NCBI RefSeq assembly: GCF_019890615.1
Contig: NZ_JAINVZ010000010.1
Location: 124,001 to 188,000 of the forward strand
Origin: Streptantibioticus parmotrematis
GTDB taxonomy: Bacteria; Actinomycetota; Actinomycetes; Streptomycetales; Streptomycetaceae
Direction: 5' to 3'
Length of the DNA: 64,000 nucleotides
The translations under genes and the position numbers were made by a program. The notes beneath the pieces were generated by a model. The model saw only the letters and a list, made by a program, of their open reading frames with translations, was not told where the DNA came from and did not search any database. Positions 44,675 to 53,254 of the stretch are shown here, one piece after another. Position 1 is the stretch's first letter; each line of letters begins with the position of its first letter.

Positions 44675-45984
44675 CCCCCGCTCCCTCCCCCGTCCGCCGC
44701 CCCCTCGGCGGCCGGCGCCAGCGCCTCGGCGACCGCCTGCTGGAAGCGCAGCACCGCGCCTTCCGCCGCCCGCAGGTCGCAGGGCGCGCTCCACAACAGA
44801 CGCCGTGCCTGGTCATAGCGTTCCACCAGCAGCGGATCGTCCGCCGTGCCGTGCCGCGCGGCCCGCGCCTTGTAGGCGTCGAGCCTGCCGCGCAGTTCCG
44901 CGCGGACCGCCAGCGGAGCGGTCACCGCCGTCAACGAGGCCCGCGCGCGCTGGAGCTCGTCGTCGGCGTGCTCCTCCAGGTCGTCCAGGAGCGGGGAGAG
45001 CCGGTGCCAGTGGCCCGCCCGGTGGTAGCCGACCGCGACGGCCAGCCGTTCGTGCAGCGCGGCGGACGGACCGCTGACCGCCGGGACGACCGATCCGGCG
45101 ATCCTCGCCAGCACCTCGCCGCGCGCGGACCGCGCCTCGGTCAGCGTGCGGTCGGCCCGCGACAGCACGTCGCGCAGCCGCATCAGCCGGTGCTCGGCGT
45201 CCTCCCGGACGTGCAGCACCGCCTCCACCTCGCGTCTGATGTCCTCCAGTTCGCGTTCCGCCCGCTCGTAGCGCCGGGTGTCGGGACGGCCGCCGCCCGC
45301 CCTGCGGCCCTTGGCGGGCAGCCAGAACGCCAGCGGGTCGGCGACCACCTCGGCGCGCAGCGCGGCGAGTTCGGCGGTCAGCTCCTCCAGGTCGTCCCCG
45401 GCCGGGTGCTCCGAGGGCCGCACGCCGACCGACCGCGCCAGCGACTCGACCCTGCGGGCCTCCGCGGACAGCAGGTCGACGCGGGCGGGCAGCGCCGACC
45501 AGACCGCGTCCGCCGCCGTCACCACCGCGATGACCTCGGCGTACCAGTCGTTCATCCGCTCGGCCAGCCGCTCCAGGCCGGTCGGCTCGGCCAGCAGCAC
45601 CGGATCGCCCGGCGCGTCGTGCCCGACGTCCGGCAGGACACCACCGGGCACCGTCACGCCCGCGCCGCGCAACGTCTCGGTCAGCCCCGCCAGATCGCCC
45701 GACGGCGGCCAGCGCCGGTCGCCGCGCAGCTCACGGGCGGCGCGCAGGGCGGCGCCGTAGACCTCGAAGTGGTCCCACAGCGCGGGGATCACGGGCTCGA
45801 CCGACGCCCAGCGCTCCTTGGTGAGCCCGCTGAGCGCGGTGCCCTCCAGCAGCCTGCGGCCCGCGTGGTCCTGGAGGGCCAGCAGCGAGACCTCGATCGC
45901 CTCGTGCTCGCTGGCCAGCCGCGCCAGGGCACGGTCGACCTCCTCCCGGCTCATCACCGGCCCGGTGGATCCCGCCACCGCCAT
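44671..45984 (-). CDS. Unknown protein, coiled-coil-rich, between glnH and pknG
   Basis: A 437-aa protein (MAVAGSTGPVMSREEVDRAL). It is highly alpha-helical with heptad-like Leu/Ala/Arg stretches (near 195-300, RRYERAERELEDIRREVEAV). It has no signal, membrane segment or catalytic motif that I recognise. The last third (ELQRARASLTAVTAPL...RYDQARRLLWSAP) resembles a TPR/helical repeat. GAGGAGGGA precedes the ATG, and ATGA overlap couples it to pknG. This linkage suggests an adaptor for the kinase. It has no counterpart that I know of in the mycobacterial operon. Confidence 0.85.
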   Translation of the reverse strand: MAVAGSTGPVMSREEVDRALARLASEHEAIEVSLLALQDHAGRRLLEGTALSGLTKERWASVEPVIPALWDHFEVYGAALRAARELRGDRRWPPSGDLAGLTETLRGAGVTVPGGVLPDVGHDAPGDPVLLAEPTGLERLAERMNDWYAEVIAVVTAADAVWSALPARVDLLSAEARRVESLARSVGVRPSEHPAGDDLEELTAELAALRAEVVADPLAFWLPAKGRRAGGGRPDTRRYERAERELEDIRREVEAVLHVREDAEHRLMRLRDVLSRADRTLTEARSARGEVLARIAGSVVPAVSGPSAALHERLAVAVGYHRAGHWHRLSPLLDDLEEHADDELQRARASLTAVTAPLAVRAELRGRLDAYKARAARHGTADDPLLVERYDQARRLLWSAPCDLRAAEGAVLRFQQAVAEALAPAAEGAADGGGSGG

Positions 45985-46040
45985 CGCACTCCCTCCTCGG
46001 CCTCGTCCCTCGCCCCGGCGGCGTCCGTCGCGGGGCGCGG

Positions 46041-47066
46041 TCAGTCCTTGTAGAGCGGCGCCGGGGGACCGCTGATCCCCGGCAGGTCGTGCGCGAGCCA
46101 CTTGTCGTAGGCCCGCGTCCACGGGCTGTGCGCGCCGCCGGCGCGGTAGGCGTCGAGGACGGCGTCGACCCGGCGTATCAGGTCCGTGTCACCGAGGTTC
46201 ATCGCCACGCCGTACGGCTCATGGGTGAGCGGTTGTCCGATCAGATGGACGGCCGGATCCTGGGCGGCCTGACCTGCGGCGAGCGCGTTGTCCGTCAACA
46301 CGGCGTCCACCTGGCCGAGTTGGAGCCGTACCAGGCAGTCGATCTGATTGGCGACCAGCACGATCCGGGCGCCGTGCGGTTCGGCGTCCAGCAGCGCCTC
46401 GCCCGTCGAACCGGACGCGGTGCACACCCGCTTCCCGCGCAGGCTGTCGTCGAAGCCGGTCACCGTGGTGCCGGTCCTGGGCACCAGCAGCTGCTGGCCC
46501 GCCTCGAAGTACGCGGTGGAGAACGCGACCTGCTGGATCCGGTCGCAGGTGATCGACATCGTGCGCACCACCATGTCCACCTCGTGCGAGCGCACCGCGG
46601 GAATGCGCTGGTCGGTGGGGACGGTGCGGTAGACGATCCTCGGGTCGGGGCCCAGGATGTCGCGCGCTATGGCCTTGACCAGGTCGATGTCGAAGCCCGC
46701 GAGCTGGTTGGTGTTCGGGTCGCGGTACCCCCACAGGTAACTGTCCTGGTCCACGCCGACGACGAGGTAGCCGCGCTCCTGGATGCGCCGGACCGCCGGG
46801 CCCGCCGCGGTCGACGGGCGCAGGCTCGCCTCCGGGTGCGCGCACGTCTCGTCGGACGCCGGACGCGCCCGCGCCAGGTCCGGCGCGCCGGGTCCGTCCG
46901 CGACGGTCGCGGTGCCGGGCGGCGACCCGGGCGACGCGTCCATGGTGGGCTCGCACGGTACGAGCACCAGCGCCGCGGTCAGCGCGAGCGCGCAGGCGCC
47001 CGCCATCGCGCCGACCCCGCCCCACCCCCGCAGCCCGCGCGTCAGCCTCCCGGCCGCACCGCTCAT
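46041..47066 (-). CDS. glnH: GlnH-like amino-acid-binding protein
   Basis: A 341-aa type-3 periplasmic binding protein. An N-terminal hydrophobic segment (17-37) ends in VLVPC; Cys38 is a possible lipidation site but the box is non-canonical (Pro at -1). The binding domain is well preserved: GYLVVGVDQDSYLWGYRDP, GFDIDLVKAIARDILG, VDMVVRTMSIT and ACTASGSTGEALL-type hinge (RVCTASGSTG). Two more Cys (CDRIQ, NQIDCLVR) may form a disulfide. There are no ABC permease or ATPase genes beside it. The gene lies between a GlnX-like sensor and the kinase, so it is probably an amino-acid sensor and not a transporter part. Confidence 0.88.
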   Translation of the reverse strand: MSGAAGRLTRGLRGWGGVGAMAGACALALTAALVLVPCEPTMDASPGSPPGTATVADGPGAPDLARARPASDETCAHPEASLRPSTAAGPAVRRIQERGYLVVGVDQDSYLWGYRDPNTNQLAGFDIDLVKAIARDILGPDPRIVYRTVPTDQRIPAVRSHEVDMVVRTMSITCDRIQQVAFSTAYFEAGQQLLVPRTGTTVTGFDDSLRGKRVCTASGSTGEALLDAEPHGARIVLVANQIDCLVRLQLGQVDAVLTDNALAAGQAAQDPAVHLIGQPLTHEPYGVAMNLGDTDLIRRVDAVLDAYRAGGAHSPWTRAYDKWLAHDLPGISGPPAPLYKD

Positions 47067-47192
47067 CGTCGCGTCACCCCGGCCTCCCCGTCGCTCCCGT
47101 GTGCCCTGCCGTCCCGTTCCCGCCGTCGGTCCCGTCGGCCCGCGTCTTCGGTGCCGAAGTCCTCGTACCCACCCCACCGGTGCTCCCAAAGC

Positions 47193-48686
47193 TCACCGGT
47201 ACTCCGAAAGCCGCCGGGAGACGCCCACCAGCGCACCGGCGACGGCCAGTGCCGCGAGCGCCGCGGCGCCCTGAGGCACTCCGTCCAGCGCGTCCCGCGC
47301 GGCGCCGGCCGACCGCTGGAACTCACCGGTCTCGTGGTCCAGCGCCTGCCGCAGTCCCGCGTCGACCGCGTCGAACGACTGGCCCGTCGTCGCCGATACC
47401 AGGTGACCGGCCGAGTCCGTGCCGCCGATGGCACCGGCCACCGCCGAGTCGTAGTCGCCCTTGGTGTCGTCGGCCCGCACCACCTGGTGGCGGGCGCGCC
47501 ACGTCACCACGTCGGCGGCCACCGCGCGCACCGGCGCACGGCCGCCGTCCTCGTCGGCCAGCGCGAGCGCCTGCCCCAGCAGCCCGCCGTCGCCGCCCGG
47601 GCCCGGCCCGGCCAGATCGGTCGTCTCCCGTTCGTAGAGCGTCTCGTACTGGGTGTCGCCGCCCCGGGCGACCAGCGTCAGGTTCTCGTCGCCGCGCGCC
47701 TGGAGGGCGTCGATCCTCGCCGCGTTGAGCACTTCGAGGGAGCGCGCGCCGTGCGCCCAGGAGTCGTGCAGGTCGGCGCGGGCGACCAGTTGGCCCCCGG
47801 CCAGCCACAGCAGCGCCGCGGCGGTGGCCGTGAAGCCCGCCAGCAGACCCGGGTTGAACACCCTGCGGGTGCGCCGGTACAGCCGCCGCTGCGCCCAGGC
47901 GAGCACGGCGAGGGTGACCGCGCCCAGGGCCAGCGCGGCCCAGGGCACCGCCTCGGCGTGCGCGTAGTCCACGCCGAGGCTGCCGGTCTCGGCCCGGTAC
48001 AGCTTCTGCGCGGCAGGCAGCAGCGTCCCGGCCATCTGCTCGTTGGCGTACCGCAGATAGGCGCCGCCCAGCGGCAGGCCCTGCCGGTTGTCGGCCCGCG
48101 CGGTCTCCACCAGGCCGGTGTAGACCGGCAGTTGCTCGCTCAGCAGCGTGACCTGGGCCTGCCCGAGCGGCGAACCGGCGTTGTGCGCCGCCGCCTTGGC
48201 TATCAGCTGCGCGGCGGTGCGCACGTCCGTGCCGTAGCGGTTCGTCACGTCGGCGGGGGCCGCGCCGCCGACCAGGAAACCGGTCGCGGCCGTGGTGTCG
48301 GCGTCGGCGAGGCTGCGGTAGATCTCGGCCGCGTCGGCGGACAGCGGCTGACTACTGGTGGCCACGGCCCGGGCCGCGTCGCCGCGTTGCGCGGTCTGCC
48401 AGGCGGCGACCGTGCCGAACGCCAGCAGCAGCGCGGTCAGCAACGCGGCGATCAGCCGCAGCCGTCCCGGTTCCGTGGTCGCGGCGGACCGCAGTCGCTC
48501 GGCGCGTTCGGCCCACACGGGACGGCGCGGCGCGGGCAGCCCGGACAGCGCGGTCGGACCCACGGGCACCGCGCCGCCGCCCGAACCGGGGTGCGCCGCG
48601 CGGCCGTTGCCCGGGGCCGCCGTCGGCTCGTCGCCCGGGGACGCCGCCGGGCCGTCGTCCCCGGCGCGCGTCGGCATGCCTGCCAC
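47193..48686 (-). CDS. glnX: GlnX-like membrane sensor protein
   Basis: A 497-aa protein. A Pro/Gly/Ala-rich cytoplasmic N terminus of 70 residues leads to four predicted helices (about 75-97, 247-266, 281-301, and one near 470-490) enclosing two extracytoplasmic helical domains (98-246 and 302-470), a four-helix-bundle-like sensor layout. In mycobacteria GlnX passes the ligand state of GlnH to PknG. The GTG start is set by GGGGGGAGG 5-6 bases before it; an ATG three codons later is an alternative. It is the first gene of the cluster, and its promoter must lie in the gap to the divergent amidohydrolase. Confidence 0.85.
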   Translation of the reverse strand: MAGMPTRAGDDGPAASPGDEPTAAPGNGRAAHPGSGGGAVPVGPTALSGLPAPRRPVWAERAERLRSAATTEPGRLRLIAALLTALLLAFGTVAAWQTAQRGDAARAVATSSQPLSADAAEIYRSLADADTTAATGFLVGGAAPADVTNRYGTDVRTAAQLIAKAAAHNAGSPLGQAQVTLLSEQLPVYTGLVETARADNRQGLPLGGAYLRYANEQMAGTLLPAAQKLYRAETGSLGVDYAHAEAVPWAALALGAVTLAVLAWAQRRLYRRTRRVFNPGLLAGFTATAAALLWLAGGQLVARADLHDSWAHGARSLEVLNAARIDALQARGDENLTLVARGGDTQYETLYERETTDLAGPGPGGDGGLLGQALALADEDGGRAPVRAVAADVVTWRARHQVVRADDTKGDYDSAVAGAIGGTDSAGHLVSATTGQSFDAVDAGLRQALDHETGEFQRSAGAARDALDGVPQGAAALAALAVAGALVGVSRRLSEYR

Positions 48687-48863
48687 CGTGACCCTCCCCC
48701 CTGGGCGTCGCCCCTCGCCGCCCGCCCCGCCGGGCGAACGGCGTACCGTACCGTCACTTCTCACCCAGCAGTATGGCCACCCCCACTGACATCCTCCTAG
48801 GCTTTCCCGCGATCTTGCCTGGAACGCCCCGGCACGTGCCCCGGCTCGCGCCCCGGCGCGACC

Positions 48864-48960
48864 CCCGGGCAGGACCACGTGAACAGGACCCCGGGCAGGA
48901 CCACGTGAACAGGATCACGCGAGCGGGACCACCGGAGCAGAACCATGCGAGCAGAATCAC
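48864..48960. repeat. Imperfect tandem repeats before the amidohydrolase
   Basis: GGGCAGGACCACGTGAACAGGA occurs twice about 25 bp apart and is followed by decayed copies (CACGCGAGCGGGACCACC, CATGCGAGCAGAATCACG). The repeats contain CACGTG and GCGAGCAG cores and fill most of the gap between glnX and the amidohydrolase, so they overlap the likely promoters of both. Confidence 0.8.
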
Positions 48961-48982
48961 GCGAGCAGGACGGAGACGGCCG

Positions 48983-49900
48983 ATGGCGGTGCGGGACCCG
49001 GGCGAGGACGACGCCGAGCGCGAACGCGTGCACGCGTTCACGCGCGCGGCCGGCCTGACCGCGCTGATCGACGTGCACACCCACTTCATGCCCGAACGTG
49101 TCATGGCCAAGGTCCGGGCGTACTTCGACGCCGCGGGGCCGCTGATCGGGCGGGAGTGGCCGATCGCCTACCGCGAGGACGAAGAGACGCGGAAGGCGAT
49201 CCTGCGCGGCTTCGGCGTGCGGGCGTTCACCTCGATGATCTACCCGCACAAGCCCGGCATGGCCGCCTGGCTCAACGCCTGGGCCGCGGGGTTCGCCGAC
49301 CGCGTCCCGGACTGCCTGCACACCGCGACGCTCTACCCGGAGCCGGGTGTCACCGGATACGTGCGCGAGGCGCTGGAGTCGGGGGCGCGGGTGTTCAAGG
49401 CGCACCTCCAGGTCGGCGACTACGACCCCGCCGACCCGCTGCTGGACGGCGCGTGGGGGCTGCTGGAGGACAGCGGCACGCCGGTCGTCACGCACTGCGG
49501 CTCGGGGCCCGCGCCGGGCGCGTTCACCGGGCCGGGGCCGATGCGCGCACTGCTGGCCCGGTATCCGCGGCTGCCGGTGATCGTGGCCCACCTCGGCATG
49601 CCGGAGTACGCGGACTTCCTCGCGCTGGCCGAACGGTACGAGCACGTCCGGCTGGACACCACGATGGCGTTCACCGACTTCGCCGAGCGGTCGGCGCCGT
49701 TCCCGCGCGACGCGCTGCCGAGGCTCGCGGCCCTGGGCGACCGCGTGCTGTTCGGCAGCGACTTCCCCAACATCCCCTATCCGTACGCCCACGCGCTGGA
49801 AACCCTGACCCGGCTCGACCTGGGCGACGCGTGGCTGCGCGCGGTCTGCCACGACAACGCGGCGCGGCTGTTCGGGATCGACGCCACGACCGAGGACTGA
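48983..49900 (+). CDS. Amidohydrolase (metal-dependent TIM-barrel hydrolase)
   Basis: A 305-aa amidohydrolase-2 family protein (ACMSD-like). The metal ligands appear in IDVHTHFMP (His32, His34), VTHCGSGP, VIVAHLGMPEY and LFGSDFPN (catalytic Asp). The ATG (MAVRDPGEDD) has GGAGACGG upstream; longer upstream frames read through the tandem repeats and are not credible. The reaction may be a decarboxylation or C-N hydrolysis; the substrate is unknown. Its last codons and stop are duplicated in tandem just downstream. Confidence 0.87.
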   Translation: MAVRDPGEDDAERERVHAFTRAAGLTALIDVHTHFMPERVMAKVRAYFDAAGPLIGREWPIAYREDEETRKAILRGFGVRAFTSMIYPHKPGMAAWLNAWAAGFADRVPDCLHTATLYPEPGVTGYVREALESGARVFKAHLQVGDYDPADPLLDGAWGLLEDSGTPVVTHCGSGPAPGAFTGPGPMRALLARYPRLPVIVAHLGMPEYADFLALAERYEHVRLDTTMAFTDFAERSAPFPRDALPRLAALGDRVLFGSDFPNIPYPYAHALETLTRLDLGDAWLRAVCHDNAARLFGIDATTED

Positions 49901-49921
49901 GACGCCACGACCGAGGACTGA
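49880..49921 (+). repeat. 21-bp perfect tandem duplication across a stop codon
   Basis: The last seven codons of the amidohydrolase including the TGA stop (from GACGCCACGACC to GAGGACTGA) are repeated exactly once directly after the stop. It is a recent-looking slippage event that does not change the protein. Confidence 0.95.
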
Positions 49922-49926
49922 AGGGT

Positions 49927-49968
49927 GCCGGACGCCGCCGCTCCCCCCACGGGGCGACGGCGTCCGGC
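49927..49968. terminator. Bidirectional hairpin between amidohydrolase and sugar-kinase genes
   Basis: An 11-bp perfect stem, GCCGGACGCCG with CGGCGTCCGGC, between two converging genes. Confidence 0.75.
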
Positions 49969-49989
49969 GGTCTCATGACACCGGCAGCC

Positions 49990-51093
49990 TCAACGCCCCG
50001 CCGGATCGGCCGCGTTGGCGGGTGTGTCGGCGGGCACGTCAGCGGACGTCTCGCCGGCACCGAAATGCTGACGCAGCCGCGCCACGGCCGCCGGGTCCGC
50101 GCCCACCCGGTCCATCCCCAGCAGCGCCGCCCCCAGCACCGGCGGCGCGCCGACCACCCGGGCCACCGCCCGCGGCGCCACCGCCGCGAGCCGGGCCGTG
50201 ACGCCGTCCAGCAGCAGCGGGTGCCGGGCTGCCAGCACACCGCCGCCGAGCACCACCACCGCGTCGGACTCCAGCAGGTCCAGCCTGCGCAACGCCACCT
50301 GGGCCAGCGCGGTGATCTCCTGCGCCTGCCGTTCCACGATGCGCCGGGCGACCGGATCGCCGCCGTCCGCGACGCGGAAGAGCACCGGCACGAGTTCGTG
50401 CCGGGCGGCCGCCGGGACCACCTCCAGGTGCAGCGCCTCGATCAGCGCGTACATCGAGGACAGGCCGAAGTGCGCGGGCAGCGCGGTGGCCAGCGCGGTC
50501 GGCTCGCCGCGTCCGTCCTCGGCCCGCGCCGCCCACCACAGGGCCTCCTCCGACAGGTAGCCGCCGCCTCCCCAGTCGCCGGATATCCGGCCGATGGCGG
50601 GGAACCGGGCAGTGCGGCCGTCGGGGAGCATGCCCACGCAGTTGATGCCCGCCCCGCACACCACGGCCACGCCGCGCGGCTCGGCCACCCCGGCGCGCAG
50701 GATCGCGAAGGTGTCGTTGGCGACGTGCGTGTGCCGTCCCCAGCCGTAGGCGCGCAGGGCGAGTTCGAGCTGCTGCTCCTCGACGGGGAAGTCGGCGTTG
50801 GCCAGGCACGCGGAGACCTGCTCGACCAGCGGCGGCGCGTCCACCGCGATCCCGGCCTCGTGCGCGGCGAGCGCCACCAGCGGGGCGAGCCCGGCGACCG
50901 CCTCGGCCACGCCGACCACCGGGGGCTGGAAGCCGCCGCCGCGGGCGTCGCCGAGCACGGTGCCGTCCGCGGCGACGATGGCCACGTCGGTCTTGCTGTT
51001 GCCCGCGTCGATCGCCAGCACGCCGCCCGGCACGGCCGGCCGCCCGGACGGTCGTGCCGGCCGCGACGGCGGAGGGGAAGGGATCAGGCCCAC
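49990..51093 (-). CDS. BadF/BcrA-type N-acetylglucosamine-kinase-like sugar kinase
   Basis: A 367-aa ASKHA-fold kinase of the BadF/BadG/BcrA/BcrD ATPase family, which includes N-acetylglucosamine kinase. Phosphate-1 loop LAIDAGNSKTDVAI, the middle motif VVCGAGINCVG, GDWGGGGYLSEEALWW, and adenosine motif VVVLGGGVLAARHP. The GTG used overlaps the end of the GH4 gene by about 10 bp. A GTG 24 codons downstream (MPGGVLAIDAG) is an alternative, because the first 23 residues are Pro/Ser-rich. It is the last gene of the sugar operon and probably phosphorylates the imported sugar. Confidence 0.87.
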   Translation of the reverse strand: MGLIPSPPPSRPARPSGRPAVPGGVLAIDAGNSKTDVAIVAADGTVLGDARGGGFQPPVVGVAEAVAGLAPLVALAAHEAGIAVDAPPLVEQVSACLANADFPVEEQQLELALRAYGWGRHTHVANDTFAILRAGVAEPRGVAVVCGAGINCVGMLPDGRTARFPAIGRISGDWGGGGYLSEEALWWAARAEDGRGEPTALATALPAHFGLSSMYALIEALHLEVVPAAARHELVPVLFRVADGGDPVARRIVERQAQEITALAQVALRRLDLLESDAVVVLGGGVLAARHPLLLDGVTARLAAVAPRAVARVVGAPPVLGAALLGMDRVGADPAAVARLRQHFGAGETSADVPADTPANAADPAGR

Positions 51094-52346
51094 GCGAGGT
51101 GCTCCCGGTTGTGCGCGATCAACTGGTCGGTGAGCGTCTCGGCGTACGCGTACTGGCCGATCAACGGGTGGGCGAGCAGGGCCCGGAAGACCCGCTCGCG
51201 CCCGCCGCGCAGCGCCGCGTCCAGCGCCAGGTCCTCGTACGCCGTGACGTCGGCGACCAGTCCCGCGTACAGCGGGTCGAGCGCGGGTACCGGCAGCGGG
51301 GTCACGCCGTCGGCGCCCACCGTCGCCTGCGTCTCGATGACCGCGTCGTCGGGCAGGAAGGGCAGGGTGCCGTTGTTGAACGCGTTGACCACCTGGACGT
51401 CGCCGGTGCCGCGCAGCAGGGACGAGGCGAGGGCGACGGCCGCCTCGGAGTAGAACGCGCCGCCGCGCTTGGCCAGCAGCTCCGGCTTGGTGTCCAGCGC
51501 CGGATCGGCGTACAGGGCGAGCAGCTCGCGTTCCATCGCGGCGACCTCGGCGGCCCGTGACGGCTTCTCGCGCAGTTCGCGCACCACCTCGTCGTGCGCG
51601 TAGTAGTAGCGCAGGTAGTACGAGGGCACCACGCCGAGCCGCTCCAGCAGGGGGCGCGGCAGCTTCAGGTCGGTGGCGACCGCGTCGCCGTGCTCGGCGA
51701 GCAGCTTGGGCAGCACGTCCTCGCCGTGCGGGCCGCCGAGGCGCACGCCCAGCTCCCAGGTGAGGTGGTTGAGGCCCACGTGGTCCAGGTGCACGTCGGC
51801 GGGCGCGACGTCCAGCAGCGCGGCGAACTTGCGCTGGAAGCCGATCGCCACGTTGCACAGCCCGACCGCACGGTGCCCGGCCTTCAGCAGGGCGCGGGTG
51901 ACGATGCCGACCGGGTTGGTGAAGTCGATGATCCACGCGTGAGGCGCGGCCCCGCGCACCCGTTCGGCGATGTCCAGGACCACCGGCACCGTGCGCAGCG
52001 CCTTGGCCAGGCCGCCCGCGCCGGTGGTCTCCTGGCCGACGCAGCCGCACTCCAGCGGCCACGTCTCGTCCTGCTGCCGGGCCGCCTGGCCGCCGACGCG
52101 CAGTTGCAGCAGCACCGCGTCGGCGTCCGCGACGCCCGCGTCCAGGTCGCCGGTGGTGACGACGCGGCCGGGGTGGCCCTGGCGGGCGAAGATCCGCCGG
52201 GCCAGCGCCCCGATCAGCTCCAGCCGGTCGGCGGCCGGGTCGATCAGCGTCAGCTCCTCGACGGGCAGCGTCTCGCGCAACCGGGCGAAACCGTCGATGA
52301 GTTCGGGGGTGTAGGTGGAACCGCCCCCTACTACGGCGAGCTTCAT
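51084..52346 (-). CDS. Family GH4 glycosidase (6-phospho-beta-glucosidase-like)
   Basis: A 420-aa NAD+ and Mn2+-dependent GH4 enzyme. The N-terminal nucleotide site is KLAVVGGGSTYTPELI. The metal region includes Cys in GLCNVAIG and His in GLNHLTWELG, and DFTNPVGIVT is also characteristic. GH4 cleaves by a redox-elimination mechanism. Members with CNV/NHL motifs are usually 6-phospho-beta-glucosidases. With an ABC importer rather than a PTS, the substrate must be phosphorylated inside the cell or be non-phosphorylated. The start codon overlaps the permease stop by one base. Confidence 0.92.
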   Translation of the reverse strand: MKLAVVGGGSTYTPELIDGFARLRETLPVEELTLIDPAADRLELIGALARRIFARQGHPGRVVTTGDLDAGVADADAVLLQLRVGGQAARQQDETWPLECGCVGQETTGAGGLAKALRTVPVVLDIAERVRGAAPHAWIIDFTNPVGIVTRALLKAGHRAVGLCNVAIGFQRKFAALLDVAPADVHLDHVGLNHLTWELGVRLGGPHGEDVLPKLLAEHGDAVATDLKLPRPLLERLGVVPSYYLRYYYAHDEVVRELREKPSRAAEVAAMERELLALYADPALDTKPELLAKRGGAFYSEAAVALASSLLRGTGDVQVVNAFNNGTLPFLPDDAVIETQATVGADGVTPLPVPALDPLYAGLVADVTAYEDLALDAALRGGRERVFRALLAHPLIGQYAYAETLTDQLIAHNREHLAWA

Positions 52347-53248
52347 CAGCCCTTCACTCCTGTCAGTGTGACGCCTTCGACGAACGCCTTCTGGGCGAAG
52401 AAGAAGACGATGATCACCGGCGCCATCACGAGCATCGTGGCCGCCATGGTGAGGTTCCAGCTGGTCTGGTGGGCGCCCTTGAACGTCTCCAGGCCGTAAC
52501 TGAGCGTCCAGGCCGCGGGGTTCTCGCTCGCGTAGATCTGCGGGCCGAAGTAGTCGTTCCAGCAGGAGAAGAACTGGAAGAGCGCCACGGCCGCGATCGC
52601 CGGTCTGGCCATCGGCAGGATCACCCGCAGCAGGGTACGCAGTTCACCGCAGCCGTCCACGCGGGCGGCGTCCACGTACTCGTTGGGGATGGTCACCAGG
52701 AACTGCCGCAGCAGGAAGACGGTGAACGCGTCGCCGAACGCCATCGGGATGATCAGCGGCCACAGCGTGCCGGTCAGGTGCATCTGGTTGGCCCAGAACA
52801 GGTACATCGGCACGATGACGACCTGCGGCGGCAGCATCATCGTCGCGACCACCAGCATCAGCGCGGTGTTGCGGCCCCGGAAGCGGAACTTGGCGAGCGC
52901 GTAGGCCACCGGCACGCTGGAGACCACGGTCAGCACCGTGCCGCTGACCGCGTAGACCAGGCTGTTCTTCCACCACGTCAGGAAGCCCGCGGTGTGGAAG
53001 ACGGTCACGTAGTTGTGCCACTCGAACGGATGCGGCCACAGCGAGCGGGTCAGCGCCTGGTTGTCGCTCATCAGCGAGGTCAGCAGCACGAAGACGAAGG
53101 GCAGCACGAAGAACAGCGCGGCGGCCACCCCGAGGGAGTGGATCGCGACCCACTCCAGCGCGGCTCTGCGCCGGGCCGTCCTGGCGTCGGTGCCGCGCCG
53201 GGAGGCCGGTGCGGACGCCGGGGCCGGGGCCTTGAGGACGTCGGTCAT
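52346..53248 (-). CDS. Sugar ABC transporter permease (MalG type)
   Basis: A 300-aa inner-membrane permease with six predicted helices. The EAA loop EYVDAARVDGCGELRTLLRV, which contacts the ATPase, is present. The N-terminal 25 residues are Ala/Pro/Arg-rich and cytoplasmic. It follows the MalF-type gene by 6 bp. No ATPase gene is in this operon; in Streptomyces the shared MsiK ATPase commonly serves such transporters. Confidence 0.93.
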   Translation of the reverse strand: MTDVLKAPAPASAPASRRGTDARTARRRAALEWVAIHSLGVAAALFFVLPFVFVLLTSLMSDNQALTRSLWPHPFEWHNYVTVFHTAGFLTWWKNSLVYAVSGTVLTVVSSVPVAYALAKFRFRGRNTALMLVVATMMLPPQVVIVPMYLFWANQMHLTGTLWPLIIPMAFGDAFTVFLLRQFLVTIPNEYVDAARVDGCGELRTLLRVILPMARPAIAAVALFQFFSCWNDYFGPQIYASENPAAWTLSYGLETFKGAHQTSWNLTMAATMLVMAPVIIVFFFAQKAFVEGVTLTGVKG

Positions 53249-53254
53249 GGCGGA

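Noticed and set aside
40370-44818. A 1482-codon open frame on the plus strand antisense to the phosphatase and kinase genes
   Set aside because: It lacks any family signal and is explained by GC-rich codon bias of the real minus-strand genes, whose motifs (PP2C, PknG kinase) are unmistakable.
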